DNA from: an uncultured Desulfuromonadales bacterium
GTDB taxonomy: Bacteria > Desulfobacterota > Desulfuromonadia > Desulfuromonadales > Geopsychrobacteraceae
Direction of reading: 5' to 3'
NCBI GenBank assembly: GCA_945787295.1
Contig: CALZHQ010000001.1
Coordinates: 62,001-126,000, forward strand
DNA length: 64,000 nucleotides
The notes below the pieces were generated by a model, which worked only from the letters and a program-made list of their open reading frames with translations, was not told the DNA's origin and made no database searches. Numbering within the stretch: the stretch's first letter is position 1; every line of letters starts with the position of its first letter. The position numbers were made by a program, and so were the translations under genes. Below are positions 25,456 to 34,297 of the stretch, piece after piece.

Positions 25456-28400
25456 TCAGGCGATGGCGGCGGCAGGCAGGCGATCCAGAGTTTCGCGGAT
25501 CCGCGTCAACAGGTCAACCGGTTGAATCGGTTTGTTGAGCAGCAGCGCATCTTCACCGACCAAACCCTGTTCGCGCAGAGCATCGAAGGTGTAACCGCTG
25601 ATAAAGATGACGGGAACGTTTGTCATTTTACGAATTTCACTATAGAACTCGGTGCCTTTCATGCCGGGCATGACGACATCGGAGAGAATCAGGGACAGCC
25701 GGTGCCCCTCCCGCTGCAAGCTCTCCAGCGCAGTTTCAGCGCAGTCGCTGGTGATGACTTGATAGCCGACCGCGGTCAAAATACTGTAGGTCGATTCGCG
25801 TACCAGCTGATCGTCTTCCACCAGCAGAATGGTCTCTGTGCCGCCGGGCAATTGATGATTACGGACCGTAACCTGCTGGATGGCCAACTTATTCGACAAG
25901 GGCAGGTAGATGCTGAATCTGCTTCCCTGCCCTGGCTCGCTGTCGACCAGAATGTAGCCCTTGTGCTGTTTGATAATCCCCCAGGCGATCGCCAGCCCCA
26001 GACCGGTCCCCTTGCCGGTGTCCTTGGTGGTGTAGAAGGGGTCGAAAATTTTCTGCAACACATCTTTCGACATGCCCGCACCGCAGTCTTCAACAGTTAT
26101 CAATGCATAATTGCCCGGCTCTCCATAGCCGTGCTGGCGGCAGAACGACTTGTCGATCACCGTGCGCGAGGTATTGATCGACAGGACGCCGCCGTCCGGC
26201 ATGGCATCCCTGGCATTCGTCGCCAAATTAACCAGCACCTGTTCCAATTGTCCGGTATCGGCCAGAACCACCAGCTGTTCATCGGCAAGGGTGATGTTCT
26301 TGTTGATCCGTTCACCGATCACCTTGCCGAAAAGGTCTTGAACCTTCAGGACCAGCCGGTTCAGATCGACCGGCGTCGAGGGACCGGACTTCTTACGGCT
26401 GTAGGCGAGCAGCCCGTGGGTCAACTTGGACCCGCGCTCGGCCGCCTCAGCGATTTTGTCGATTTTCGGCAGAATTTTCTCGTTGTCTTGACACATGGAC
26501 TGCAGCAACCCGACATAGCCGGAAATCACCGTCAGAATATTGTTGAAATCGTGCGCGATCCCGCCGGTCAGGGTGCCGATCGCTTCCATCCGCTGAGAAT
26601 GCTGCAGCTGCTTTTCCAGGGTGCGGCGTTGCGTGATATCGAGGAAGGTAATGACGGCACCGACCAGCTCTCCGTCGCGACACATTGGATGCCCCCAGTA
26701 CTCGACGGGCAGCGGGTTTCCGCTGCGATGCATGAACACGGCATCGGCAACAAAAAATTTTTCGTCCTGCTGAATTGCGGCGATAAATGGGCAGGCTGCT
26801 GTCGGTTCGCCGGGCTCGGTGTCAATCTGAGCAAGCCGGTGGAAATCTTTGCCGACCAGCCCCTCCTCTTCGAAGCCGAGAATTCTCTGGGCGGCGGGGT
26901 TACAGAAGGAGACGACCCCGTTCAAATCGATCCCGACAATCGCTTCGGCGGTTGAGTTGAACAGAGTGCGCAGCATCTCCTCACTGTAGGAGAGCTCCCT
27001 CTCATAGTGCATCCGTTCGCATTCGGCCGCCGCGCGCGAGGCGATGACCGACAACAGCTCTTCGACATGGGGAACGGATCGCATTGGCGTACGCGAAAAG
27101 GCACTGACAACCCCCAGAACCTCACCGTGCCGATCGTGCATGGCAATCCCGATAAATCCACAGCCGCCGGTCAAATTCCAGGTTCGAAGCGCAGGGAACA
27201 GTTCATCAACGTCTTCGGGGATAAACCGGAAGCCCTCGTTGACAATCATTTCATGCGGTGTTCCTGTGATCGCTTGGGAATGTGGGGTGATCACCTGTCC
27301 ATCGATACAGCAGGACTGGATCATCAATTTGTCACCGTCCACCAGCCCGATACTGGCGCCATCTGCGTTGAGCCAGTCGCAGAGGTTCTGGGCGATCTCG
27401 TCGAGACAGGCCTGTCCGGTCAGGCCGACAGTGCTGCGAACCAGAGTCTGGATGGAGGATTCGTACTTTTCCCGCAGGGTGATATCGCGCGCAACCGAGA
27501 AGAAGACCCGCTTGCGGTCGAGTTCGAAAATCTGGCTGCTCACCTCGACCGGAATCCAACTGCCGTCTTTGCAGCAGAATTCGGTTTTAAACAGAGTTTT
27601 CCCATGCAGTTCGATATCTTCGAGGATTGCTCGAAAGGCCTCGGTATCATCAATGCTGGTTCGGTTGGTCTCGAGGGGCGACAGGCGGGTCAACTCATCG
27701 CGAGTATAGCCAAGCATTTTACAGGCGACATCATTCACTTCGACATACTGTCCGGGCTGTCCGTCGGGCAGGCGCTCGGCGATAAAAATGGCATCGGTGA
27801 TGCCGTTGAACAGGCGTGAAAAGTACTCACGATTTTTCCACAACAATTGCTCACGGTCATCGACAGCTTCACGCATGCGCCGGAAGCTGTCGGACAGGTC
27901 ATCGATCTCCTTGTGGCAGCCATAGGGCAGCGGATGCCGGTAATCTCCATCGGCGAAGCTTTTCGCGCTTTCTGCCAGCTGCGATATCGGCCTGACGATC
28001 CGTTTGGCCAGAGCCCGCGACCAGACCGCTGCCAAAAAAACCGAGAGTATAAAGCCGAGCATGAAGATGATCCGCAAGCGCCACAGAGCCGCAATCAGAC
28101 CTTCCTCTTTCTGCCCGAGCAGCACCACCCCGTTGAAGGAGGAAACCCGAACGGCTGTCCCCAGTAAGCTGGTTTTACCGTTCATATAACTGCCGCGGCC
28201 AACCTCGCCTTTAAAGGCCTGCCCAACCAGCTCAAGAGCAGCCAGGCTCGCTGAGTTATCGTTAGCCTCAGGCGGCACCTGAAAGATGATCCGTCCCTGG
28301 TTATCGAGCAGCGACAGCTGGTAGGTCTCTGTGTCGATCTTATCCAGAAATCGAGCCTGCAGCTGCTCGACATTGAAATACCCGACGATGAAAGAGTCGT

Positions 28401-28908
28401 CGACCTTGGAGGCGATCGCCAGGGACTTCGCGCCGTTCAGGCTGTTGATCGATGACTCTGACCAGGCAAGTCCGGACAGCCGCTCAGCAGCCTTCAGCAG
28501 AGGCTTTATCGGCAAGGCCACTTCGATAAAGGCCTCTCGATAGGGGTGCAGATTGTCGGGCAGACCGGCGGCCCAAACCTCTCCCTGGCGATTGACCAGA
28601 AAAAGCGAATCGAGCCCGTTCGCTTCAGCAACGATGTCATCCAGCAGCTGAGTCAGCAGTTCCGGGCTTTCAGACAGGCGGGAGTAGATGAGGGGGAATT
28701 CGCGCAGCAGAACGTTCGGCTCGCGCAGTTGCAGGGAGATCTGGCTGGCAAAAGATTCGGCCAGGGACCGGTTTTCACGATCGCGCCTGGCCTTGGTGTC
28801 ACGGTAAAAATAATCGAAAAACAGCAGACCGACTATGAGCAACGGCAGAAAGGCAACGACGACAAAACGCCAGGTCAGTGCATCTTTTAACCGGTAATCG
28901 ATCCTCAT
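25456..28908 (-). CDS. Hybrid sensor histidine kinase (Cache-like sensor, HAMP, PAS, GAF, PAS, HisKA, HATPase, receiver)
   Basis: This inner-membrane sensor has about 1150 residues. A first membrane helix (~12-35) and a second (~285-308) bracket a ~250-residue periplasmic sensor of Cache type. HAMP follows at ~310-360, PAS at ~370-490, GAF at ~500-640 and PAS at ~655-770. The HisKA core has the phosphorylated His in GGIAHDFNNILTV. The ATPase domain shows NLATNARDAMPDGG, DCGAGMS and GKGTGLGLAIAWGI. A C-terminal receiver has the acceptor Asp in LILSDVVMPGMKG. No separate response regulator gene is adjacent, so the output partner is unknown. The ATG at 28908 is preferred over a GTG at 28920. Confidence 0.9.
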   Translation of the reverse strand: MRIDYRLKDALTWRFVVVAFLPLLIVGLLFFDYFYRDTKARRDRENRSLAESFASQISLQLREPNVLLREFPLIYSRLSESPELLTQLLDDIVAEANGLDSLFLVNRQGEVWAAGLPDNLHPYREAFIEVALPIKPLLKAAERLSGLAWSESSINSLNGAKSLAIASKVDDSFIVGYFNVEQLQARFLDKIDTETYQLSLLDNQGRIIFQVPPEANDNSASLAALELVGQAFKGEVGRGSYMNGKTSLLGTAVRVSSFNGVVLLGQKEEGLIAALWRLRIIFMLGFILSVFLAAVWSRALAKRIVRPISQLAESAKSFADGDYRHPLPYGCHKEIDDLSDSFRRMREAVDDREQLLWKNREYFSRLFNGITDAIFIAERLPDGQPGQYVEVNDVACKMLGYTRDELTRLSPLETNRTSIDDTEAFRAILEDIELHGKTLFKTEFCCKDGSWIPVEVSSQIFELDRKRVFFSVARDITLREKYESSIQTLVRSTVGLTGQACLDEIAQNLCDWLNADGASIGLVDGDKLMIQSCCIDGQVITPHSQAITGTPHEMIVNEGFRFIPEDVDELFPALRTWNLTGGCGFIGIAMHDRHGEVLGVVSAFSRTPMRSVPHVEELLSVIASRAAAECERMHYERELSYSEEMLRTLFNSTAEAIVGIDLNGVVSFCNPAAQRILGFEEEGLVGKDFHRLAQIDTEPGEPTAACPFIAAIQQDEKFFVADAVFMHRSGNPLPVEYWGHPMCRDGELVGAVITFLDITQRRTLEKQLQHSQRMEAIGTLTGGIAHDFNNILTVISGYVGLLQSMCQDNEKILPKIDKIAEAAERGSKLTHGLLAYSRKKSGPSTPVDLNRLVLKVQDLFGKVIGERINKNITLADEQLVVLADTGQLEQVLVNLATNARDAMPDGGVLSINTSRTVIDKSFCRQHGYGEPGNYALITVEDCGAGMSKDVLQKIFDPFYTTKDTGKGTGLGLAIAWGIIKQHKGYILVDSEPGQGSRFSIYLPLSNKLAIQQVTVRNHQLPGGTETILLVEDDQLVRESTYSILTAVGYQVITSDCAETALESLQREGHRLSLILSDVVMPGMKGTEFYSEIRKMTNVPVIFISGYTFDALREQGLVGEDALLLNKPIQPVDLLTRIRETLDRLPAAAIA

Positions 28909-28955
28909 GCCACATCTCACATCGCTGCAGACTCTTCATGGACAGGCGAATGCAA

Positions 28956-28984
28956 AGTATAAGGGCAGGAAGCGACATTATCAA
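28956..28984 (-). promoter_or_regulatory. Sigma-70 promoter of the hybrid kinase gene
   Basis: On the minus strand TTGATA (28979-28984) and TATACT (28956-28961) are separated by 17 bp, about 50 bases before the kinase start. Confidence 0.65.
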
Positions 28985-29024
28985 CCAAAAAATAAAGCAA
29001 TATCTAATGATTGCAAGCCAACAA

Positions 29025-29666
29025 TTAGAGGGCTTCAGTTGTCTGGGAGCGCGTTTTCTCAAACAGGATTCCCTGCACAGAGAAGCGCACACGGTCGGGG
29101 AGGATTTCCACCACCTGAACATTATCAATCATGGTTCCTTCCATAACCGGAAGGTCATTGACCACGGCCAGTCGCGCCCCGGGGTCGGCCTGATAAACGA
29201 TCTCCTCAACCAGCAGCTCAGGAATCACCATCCCAGCAGGCAACGCGCCAGGCTGGCTGGCCGTTGACTTGAGCGGCGACGGTGCACTCTCGGCGCCGGC
29301 AACCGACTGCTTATTGCCCACACCCGAAACTCTTGCGGGCTGTTTCAACCTCGGAAGCGGAATATCGGTAGCCGGCAGCGCCAAGGTCACCACTGATTCA
29401 GGTGCGGCAACCGGAACAGATTCGACAACCTGAGGGACAGCCTGCGGACGATTTTCAACCGGGCTGTCCAGTCCGAAGATCCAGACGGCCCCAAGGCCGG
29501 CAACGACTGTAATAACACCGACAGCGATCAGGATCACTCCGCGCGGGCGCTCCTCAGGAACCTGGTAAGACCGCTTGAGGATGTCACGGCCGATATCAAC
29601 ACTCCCCTCCCCCATTGCCGACTTATCAGACTCCAGCTTGCGTAACGCCTTCAGGATGGAACTCAT
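29025..29666 (-). CDS. GspB/ExeB-like general secretion protein
   Basis: This 213-residue protein starts MSSILKALRKLESDK, the usual short cytoplasmic motif of GspB. One membrane helix (~43-65) follows, then a Pro/Val/Ser-rich periplasmic linker (~70-145). The C-terminal GspB domain (~148-205) includes LVEEIVYQADPGARLAVVNDLPVMEGTMI. GspA/GspB pairs help the type II secretion secretin assemble in the cell wall. The ATG overlaps the stop of the ATPase gene upstream. No other type II secretion genes are present in the window. Confidence 0.8.
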   Translation of the reverse strand: MSSILKALRKLESDKSAMGEGSVDIGRDILKRSYQVPEERPRGVILIAVGVITVVAGLGAVWIFGLDSPVENRPQAVPQVVESVPVAAPESVVTLALPATDIPLPRLKQPARVSGVGNKQSVAGAESAPSPLKSTASQPGALPAGMVIPELLVEEIVYQADPGARLAVVNDLPVMEGTMIDNVQVVEILPDRVRFSVQGILFEKTRSQTTEAL

Positions 29667-31333
29667 CAGCGATCTCCTTGAGCCAGGCGAGGTGCCGCCT
29701 GGCCTGCCTCACGGTAAAGCCAAAAAAGGGTTTGCGCGCCAACCCGCCCGTCTGGCGCCAACTTCTGCTGCCGCTGAAAGCGCGTCACTGCCTCGATAGT
29801 CACCAGATCGTAGGTCCCGCTCCTGCCGGAAAAGCTGTCATCGAGCTGGCCGAGCAATTCTTGCAAGGCTGACACCGATGAACTTTTCAGGCCGGGCTTG
29901 TCAATCAAGCGAATACCGGCCGGATTGACGTATGGCAGAAAAGCCTTGCCAAACCAGATCTGCTCCAGCTCCGGAAGCCCGACCCAGCCGTCTGCGGTGA
30001 GAGCCGGCTCAAGCCGAACGCGTTGCCCTTCTGTAGCAACAATCGCCAGAAAGCGCTTTCCCATGACGTTGGGCAGGACCAATTCGAGGATGGCGGGCGC
30101 GTCGATCCGCAACAGCTCCGCGCCGTCACCCTGAAACTCCGCCGCGGCGAGCCCGCTGGCCTGAAGCGCGGAAAGAAGCCCCCGTGAGGTACGGACCTTG
30201 GCGGCCGAAGAATCGACCGGACGTTCCCAGAGTTCGGCGGTCGCCGTGATCGCCCGAAGGGCGGTCTGGTCGGTCGACAGATCGGCAACTGCTTGCTGCA
30301 GGGCAATCACGGCTGCGCGGTCGGGCCTTTGGGGAAGCTTCTGCTTCGTTGCGACTGGCGCTTCCGGTGTTTCCGGCGCTGCCGGAACCTGACTTTCCTG
30401 TCTGGCATGTGCTGGCTCGAATTGCTCTGTGCGTATCGCGAACCAAACGACCAGAGCGACGGCAACGCAACAAGCCACCAGCAACGCAACAGGCAACAGA
30501 CTTGACTGCCGCGCAGGGGCCTCCTGGGTTAATTCCCGTTGCGCCGCCGAGACGGCCCGGTCGGTCACGACGCGGGAATCCTGGCCGTAGGCAACCAGCA
30601 ATGCGCGGTCGCAGAGAAGGTTGATCAGTCTCGGCACCCCGGAACTGTAGTGGTAAACCTTGCGCAACCCTTTTTTTGTGAACAGTTCCCCGGCCTGCCA
30701 GCCCGCCACCTTGGCCCGATGCTGAATATAGTCCAGGGTATCGGTCTCATCCATCGGCTTCAGGCGATAGCGGACCGCCAGCCGCTGTTTCAGCTGACGC
30801 AGATCATTCCGTTCAAGGACCTCATCCAGTTCCGGCTGCCCAACCAGAACCATCTGAATCAGCTTCTCGGTCTCGGTCTCCAGGTTTGAAAGCAGCCTCA
30901 GCTGCTCGAGAACGTCCGGAGCCAGATTCTGCGCTTCGTCTATCACCAGCACGACCGTCTTGCCTTCTTCGCGCTGTCGTAACAGAAACTGGTTCAGAGA
31001 TTCGAGCAGGATGACGAGATTAGACTCCTGACGATCGAAGTCGATGCCGAATTCCCGATGAATGTTCTGCAGCAGCTCCAGGGCGCTCAGACAGGGGTTG
31101 AAGACCAGCGCAACGCGATAGCTGTCTTCGGTCAATTGTTCGAGCAAAGTCCGCATCACGGTAGTCTTCCCGGTACCGACTTCACCGGTCAGAGAGAGAA
31201 AACCGACCCGCTGCTGAATTCCATACAAGAGATGGGCAAAAGCCTCTTTATGATTCTTGCTCAGAAAAATGAACTTTGGGTTCGGCGTAATGTGAAATGG
31301 TTTCTCAGTGAAGCCGAACATCTTTAGATACAT
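29666..31333 (-). CDS. ExeA/GspA-like AAA ATPase with peptidoglycan-binding domain
   Basis: This protein has about 555 residues. The ATG at 31333 (MYLKMFGF) with GGGGA upstream is preferred over 31384. Residues ~1-260 form the GspA-type AAA domain: PFHITPNPKFIFLS, Walker A GEVGTGKTT, Walker B VLVIDEAQNL. A membrane helix is at ~280-300. After a variable periplasmic region, a C-terminal peptidoglycan-binding domain is seen (TIEAVTRFQRQQKLAPDGRVG). With GspB it links ATP hydrolysis to remodelling of the wall for secretin or pilus assembly. Similar proteins act on Tfp systems, and pilT is nearby. Confidence 0.85.
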   Translation of the reverse strand: MYLKMFGFTEKPFHITPNPKFIFLSKNHKEAFAHLLYGIQQRVGFLSLTGEVGTGKTTVMRTLLEQLTEDSYRVALVFNPCLSALELLQNIHREFGIDFDRQESNLVILLESLNQFLLRQREEGKTVVLVIDEAQNLAPDVLEQLRLLSNLETETEKLIQMVLVGQPELDEVLERNDLRQLKQRLAVRYRLKPMDETDTLDYIQHRAKVAGWQAGELFTKKGLRKVYHYSSGVPRLINLLCDRALLVAYGQDSRVVTDRAVSAAQRELTQEAPARQSSLLPVALLVACCVAVALVVWFAIRTEQFEPAHARQESQVPAAPETPEAPVATKQKLPQRPDRAAVIALQQAVADLSTDQTALRAITATAELWERPVDSSAAKVRTSRGLLSALQASGLAAAEFQGDGAELLRIDAPAILELVLPNVMGKRFLAIVATEGQRVRLEPALTADGWVGLPELEQIWFGKAFLPYVNPAGIRLIDKPGLKSSSVSALQELLGQLDDSFSGRSGTYDLVTIEAVTRFQRQQKLAPDGRVGAQTLFWLYREAGQAAPRLAQGDR

Positions 31334-31494
31334 AGAAAAATCCCCAATATTAGACAGTTCCGATCTGCAGTTAAAAGGTTCCACACTGCAGGCTCTTTTA
31401 CAAGCATTAATTGACAGAGTCCAGCTGCTAGCAGATCTGAAGAGGTCTGTTAGACTAAAATCACTTTAAGAGCCTGTGACAGGAGGATCTGTTG

Positions 31495-33207
31495 ATGGAA
31501 AACTGGAAGCGTTTTACTCAAGATCAGCGAATCGCCTATTTCTCCATGGAAATCGGTCTGAAAGCGGAGATTCCGACCTATAGCGGCGGCCTGGGCGTTC
31601 TGGCCGGTGACACCATCAAAAGTGCCGCCGACCTGAAAATCCCCATGGTTGCCGTCACCCTCCTCCATCGAAAGGGCTATTTCGAACAGCGCTTTTCGGC
31701 CGATGGCTGGCAACTAGAACGTGATGCCGAGTGGAAACCGGAAAAACATATGGAACTGTTGCCGACCAAAACTCTGGTGACCATCGGCGAGCGGGACGTC
31801 AAAGTTCAGGCCTGGCTCTACAGCGTCAAGAGTCCGACCGGCGGCGAGGTGCCGATCCTCTTTCTCGACACCGACATCCCGGGCAATCATGACGAGGACC
31901 GCACCATCACCCACCACCTGTACGGCGGTGGCCTGGAGCTGCGCCTGCAACAGGAAATCGTTCTTGGCCTTGGCGGTGCCCGCATCCTGCGCACTCTTAA
32001 TTTTCCCATCCGCAAATACCACATGAACGAAGGACATGCCAGCCTCTTGACGATCGAACTGCTCAACAGCGCCCGCCTGCCCCTCGAAGAAACCTGGGAC
32101 GAACGCAGTTCGTGGAACACCCAAAAGGTTATGGAGCAGTGCGTCTTTACCACCCACACACCGGTCGAAGCCGGACATGACCGGTTCCCCTATGACCTGG
32201 TCGAAAAACTGATGCCGCCCGAGGTGCCGATCGATCTGCTGAAAGAGCTCTGCGGCAGCGAGCAGCTGAACATGACTTTACTGGCGCTGAATTTAAGTAA
32301 CTTCATCAACGGGGTTGCCAAGCGGCATGGCGAAGTCTCTCAGAACCTGTTTCCCGGCTTCAAAATTCACGCGATCACCAACGGCATCCATCCCTTCACC
32401 TGGTGTTCCCCGTTCTTCGTCAACCTGTTCGACAAATACCTGCCCGGCTGGGCCAATGAACCCGAACTGCTGGTGCGGGTCGACAATATTCCCAATGAAG
32501 AGCTCTGGGAAACCCACAGTGGGGCAAAAGCGCTGTTTTTCCAGTACATCAAAGAAAAGACCGGCAAACAGCTGAATCCCGACCTGCTGACCATCGGCTT
32601 TGCCCGCCGGGCCGCCACCTACAAGCGCGGTGACCTGATTTTCAGCGATATGGAGCGGCTGCTGGAAATCGGCGAAGGTAAGCTGCAATTCGTCTTCGGC
32701 GGCAAGGCCCACCCCAAGGATGAAGGCGGCAAGCAGGTCATCCAGAGGATTATCCAGCAGGTCGAAATGATGCGGGGGAAAATCGATCTGGTTTATCTGG
32801 AAAACTACAATATGGATGTCGCCTCTCGCTTCATTCCGGGGGTCGATGTCTGGCTGAACAACCCGATGCGCCCCCTGGAGGCCTCCGGGACCAGCGGTAT
32901 GAAAGCCGCCCTGAATGGCGTGCCGAACTTCAGTGTTCTTGATGGCTGGTGGATCGAAGGACACATCGAAGGAGTGACCGGCTGGTCGATCGGCCCGCCT
33001 CCCGCGGAAGTTGACCAGGAGGTCGGGCGCGCCAATGAAGACCTGGAAGACATGTACCAGAAGCTGGAGAAGGTCATCATTCCGCTTTACTATAAGGATC
33101 GAGACGGCTGGATCGAAGTGATGAAAAACGCGATCGGAAAAAATGCCTACTATTTCAACACCCACGTCATGATGCGGCGCTACGTGACAGATGCCTATAT
33201 CAGATAA
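31495..33207 (+). CDS. glgP: Alpha-glucan phosphorylase (GT35)
   Basis: This enzyme of about 570 residues releases glucose-1-phosphate from glycogen or maltodextrin with phosphate. IAYFSMEIG and YSGGLGVLAGD open the family's typical bacterial/archaeal form. The pyridoxal-phosphate lysine is in EASGTSGMKAALNG, and GFARRAATYKRG marks the phosphate/nucleotide-sugar fold. It is a short GT35 form, well under the ~800 residues of E. coli GlgP. The ATG at 31495 with AGGAGG upstream is preferred over the TTG just before it. It is monocistronic and diverges from the ExeA-like gene. Confidence 0.9.
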   Translation: MENWKRFTQDQRIAYFSMEIGLKAEIPTYSGGLGVLAGDTIKSAADLKIPMVAVTLLHRKGYFEQRFSADGWQLERDAEWKPEKHMELLPTKTLVTIGERDVKVQAWLYSVKSPTGGEVPILFLDTDIPGNHDEDRTITHHLYGGGLELRLQQEIVLGLGGARILRTLNFPIRKYHMNEGHASLLTIELLNSARLPLEETWDERSSWNTQKVMEQCVFTTHTPVEAGHDRFPYDLVEKLMPPEVPIDLLKELCGSEQLNMTLLALNLSNFINGVAKRHGEVSQNLFPGFKIHAITNGIHPFTWCSPFFVNLFDKYLPGWANEPELLVRVDNIPNEELWETHSGAKALFFQYIKEKTGKQLNPDLLTIGFARRAATYKRGDLIFSDMERLLEIGEGKLQFVFGGKAHPKDEGGKQVIQRIIQQVEMMRGKIDLVYLENYNMDVASRFIPGVDVWLNNPMRPLEASGTSGMKAALNGVPNFSVLDGWWIEGHIEGVTGWSIGPPPAEVDQEVGRANEDLEDMYQKLEKVIIPLYYKDRDGWIEVMKNAIGKNAYYFNTHVMMRRYVTDAYIR

Positions 33208-33346
33208 TTCGCCTCTCATCTGACACCAGAAGCCCGTCCGGACGGCGGCTGACGGCCTGCTAGCTTGAAAAAATCTTTGCATTCTCAATGTTCTGTGCTA
33301 TTTTTCTGCGGTTCTGAAATCGAATCAACAAAGGAGACCTTCACGC

Positions 33347-33679
33347 ATGACTGCATTTCTGATTTTTCTGCATGTCGTCGTCTGTATTGCCCTGATCGTT
33401 ATCGTCTTACTGCAAATGGGCAAAGGGGCCGAAGTCGGTGCCTCGTTCGGCGCCGGTTCCAGCCAGACCATTTTCGGCGCCCGCGGCGGCGGCAGCTTCA
33501 TGGGCAAAGTCACCGCCGGTGCTGCTACGATCTTTATGCTGACCAGCCTCGCCCTGGCGTATTTCTACGGCTCCCCCGCCTCGCAGACCATCATGCCGAG
33601 CAGTGTCACGGCCCCCGCTCCGAGTTCCCAGGCCCCGGCAGCCCCGACTGTACCGGCGCCGGCAGAGGAAAAAAAGTAG
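33347..33679 (+). CDS. secG: Preprotein translocase subunit SecG
   Basis: This is a 110-residue membrane protein with two helices (~3-22 and ~52-72). Between them is the conserved VLLQMGKGAEVGASFGAGSSQTIFGARGG loop, a clear SecG signature. A Pro/Ala/Ser-rich C-terminal tail of ~35 residues is longer than in E. coli but common in this group. SecG assists SecYE by aiding SecA insertion. AAGGAGA lies upstream of the ATG. A tRNA-Leu follows, as near secG in many genomes. Confidence 0.95.
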   Translation: MTAFLIFLHVVVCIALIVIVLLQMGKGAEVGASFGAGSSQTIFGARGGGSFMGKVTAGAATIFMLTSLALAYFYGSPASQTIMPSSVTAPAPSSQAPAAPTVPAPAEEKK

Positions 33680-33698
33680 CCTGGCTGCCAATTATATA

Positions 33699-33728
33699 TT
33701 GACAGTTATTCCAGCCATTCAGTATATA
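33699..33728 (+). promoter_or_regulatory. Sigma-70 promoter of tRNA-Leu
   Basis: TTGACA (33699-33704) and TATATA (33723-33728) are separated by 18 bp, and the box ends 12 bases before the tRNA. Confidence 0.7.
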
Positions 33729-33740
33729 TACAAGCCGTTC

Positions 33741-33827
33741 GCCGAAGTGGTGGAACTGGTAGACACGCCATCTTGAGGGGGTGGTGGGAGTATTCCCGTG
33801 CGAGTTCGAGTCTCGCCTTCGGCACCA
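33741..33827 (+). tRNA. tRNA-Leu(GAG)
   Basis: This is an 87-nt type II tRNA with acceptor halves GCCGAAG/CTTCGGC, an A discriminator and encoded CCA. The anticodon loop TTGAGGG sits in stem CCATC/GGTGG, so the anticodon is GAG (reads CUC/CUU). A long variable arm (GTGGGAGTATTCCCGT region) and the T-arm GCGAGTTCGAGTCTCGC are present. A spurious minus-strand open frame crosses it and is ignored. Confidence 0.95.
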
Positions 33828-34026
33828 GTTAATGAAATACCCGGTTACGAGAGTAATCGGGTTTTTTGTTGGCTTATGGTTGCGAGACTCGAAGCGAAGT
33901 GAGCGCTGACTGAATGTCAGAAAAGCAGCCAGGGATGGCTGCGCCAGCGAACGGAGGGGAGCCAACGCAGGAACCGCCCGGAAGGCGGTGACGAAGTGGG
34001 CGAGTCTCGCCTTCGGCACCAGTTAA
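33807..34026 (+). repeat. Direct repeat of the tRNA-Leu 3' end bracketing a hairpin-rich element
   Basis: The last 21 bases of tRNA-Leu plus 5 flanking bases (33807-33832) are repeated exactly at 34001-34026, 26 of 26 bp. The DNA between holds the tRNA terminator, then a 10-bp inverted copy of T-arm sequence (33882-33891 pairs with 34001-34010), and hairpins at 33906-33920, 33925-33942 and 33973-33989. Just before the second copy, 33992-33996 can pair with 34011-34015 around an inner GCGA/TCGC stem, giving a tRNA-acceptor-like minihelix ending in CACCA. It looks like an att-type scar or a tRNA-derived element. Confidence 0.6.
33839..33867 (+). terminator. Intrinsic terminator of tRNA-Leu
   Basis: A 9-bp stem with one G-U pair (33839-33847 with 33854-33862) is followed by six Ts (33862-33867), 11 bases after the tRNA. 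Confidence 0.85.
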
Positions 34027-34056
34027 AAGTCCTGAACGACAGGCTTTACCTTAGGG

Positions 34057-34080
34057 CCCAGCCAATCGGCTGGGTCTTTT
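34057..34080 (+). terminator. Second intrinsic terminator after the tRNA-derived element
   Basis: A 7-bp GC-rich stem (34057-34063 with 34068-34074), a 4-nt loop and TCTTTT follow. It would end a read-through transcript or an independent RNA from the repeat element. Confidence 0.8.
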
Positions 34081-34168
34081 CTGTTCGCCCCCTGCCTTTG
34101 CCTGATATTGAAATTCCCGCCATCGCGGCCTGCACGCAATGAAAATTCTGCAAATTCGTTAAAATATC

Positions 34169-34198
34169 TTGAACTTACCACCCTGTTTAAGTTTTAAT
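34169..34198 (+). promoter_or_regulatory. Promoter candidate for the DUF4388-pilT operon
   Basis: TTGAAC (34169-34174) and TTTAAT (34193-34198) are separated by 18 bp, about 100 bases upstream of the DUF4388 gene. Confidence 0.45.
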
Positions 34199-34297
34199 AG
34201 CGGCTAACAATTAAACTGTCATTGCGGGAAGGCACCCGCTCCTCTGCGTACTTCATCTCCAGGACAGAGCTGCTGCAGATAGAAAGGACACTTGTCG

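Noticed and set aside
25378..26955. 525-codon plus-strand open frame opposite the hybrid kinase
   Set aside because: It is a shadow of the kinase ATPase and receiver region with no domain of its own.
29025..31333. A full type II secretion or pilus assembly locus around GspA/GspB
   Set aside because: Only the GspA/GspB-like pair and, separately, pilT are present; no secretin, pseudopilin or inner-membrane platform gene is in the window.
31390..31475. 8-bp inverted repeat AGGCTCTT/AAGAGCCT in the glgP leader
   Set aside because: It is short with a long spacer; chance is likely and no T-run or binding motif supports it.
33606..34019. Minus-strand open frame crossing tRNA-Leu
   Set aside because: It contains the well-known spurious translation of a tRNA (RRRDSNSHGN...) and covers the secG end.
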